Part shown: piece by piece, positions 63,844 through 64,000 of the stretch
How positions within the stretch are numbered: the stretch's first letter is position 1
Layout: each line of letters opens with the position of its first letter
Source: Zygaena filipendulae
Lineage: Eukaryota > Arthropoda > Insecta > Lepidoptera > Zygaenidae
Reading direction: 5' to 3'
Assembly (NCBI GenBank): GCA_907165275.2
Contig: OU015678.1
Location: 1,426,001 to 1,490,000 of the forward strand
DNA length: 64,000 nucleotides
Notes under the pieces: model-generated
What the model was told of the DNA's origin: nothing
The model's input: the letters and a program-made list of their open reading frames with translations, nothing else
Database searches by the model: none
Made by a program: the position numbers and the translations under genes

Positions 63844-64000
63844 AAAAAATAATAATAATAATCATAGACACCAAACAGGATAAAAAATAAACAATTCAAA
63901 ACTACTCTTTTAAAAATTTTATGTACCGGAATAATATTTTATTACGATAATTATGACATCAAAAAAACCAGTTTCCGAACAACAATTTGTAAACATCACT
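63844..64000. other. Window end, AT-rich, nothing recognised
   Basis: AT-rich DNA with an (AAT)n run at 63848-63863. No feature seen. Confidence 0.4.

Overview
This looks like an insect nuclear genome, most likely a lepidopteran (moth or butterfly). The evidence is AT-rich DNA with long introns, a homeobox gene, and a dense load of short non-autonomous transposons. Most of these are the Helitron-type repeats with 5'-TC, a CGCGG/CCGCG hairpin and a terminal CTAG that I associate with Lepidoptera. There is no bacterial-style gene organisation.

Only one host gene is convincing: a complete, five-exon, plus-strand orthologue of the homeobox gene Dbx. Its exons are 13564-14371, 28916-29041, 33740-33811, 35089-35234 and 50216-50593. 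They join in phase (1,1,1,0) into a 509-residue open reading frame. The product has two Engrailed-homology-1-like (Groucho-recruiting) motifs, a four-cysteine cluster, a DBX-class homeodomain (residues about 341-400) split by an intron between homeodomain residues 44 and 45, and an acidic C-terminus. The introns are about 14.5, 4.7, 1.3 and 15 kb. They hold many transposon remnants plus several GC-richer, repeat-poor islands that could be cis-regulatory elements.

Positions 1-4269 hold a minus-strand Ty3/gypsy-like LTR retrotransposon cut by the window start. It has one intact 655-codon reading frame: gag, two zinc knuckles (the second degenerate) and aspartic protease, then a jump to a segment resembling the end of pol after integrase. 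Reverse transcriptase, RNase H and integrase are absent. The visible 124 bp of the two LTRs are identical, so this looks like a recently mobile, non-autonomous gag-only element.

From 4.3 to 13.5 kb lies the upstream region of Dbx. It holds MITEs, Helitron fragments, a perfect palindromic nuclear-receptor (ecdysone-type) site at 4814-4826, and a GC-richer promoter-proximal block at 13.06-13.38 kb. From 50.6 kb to the end I find no host coding sequence, only repeats and unassigned AT-rich DNA.

The repeats fall into these groups: (i) roughly 45 Helitron-like copies or fragments in at least six families with different bodies but a shared 3' end; (ii) MITEs with clear inverted repeats, including PIF/Harbinger-like 237-bp palindromes with TWA target duplications, one nested inside another MITE; (iii) a 5'-truncated non-LTR retrotransposon (19.9-20.65 kb) and tRNA-headed SINEs that carry the same 3' tail; (iv) assorted LINE 3' tails. 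Coordinates of degraded repeats are approximate because they were read by eye.
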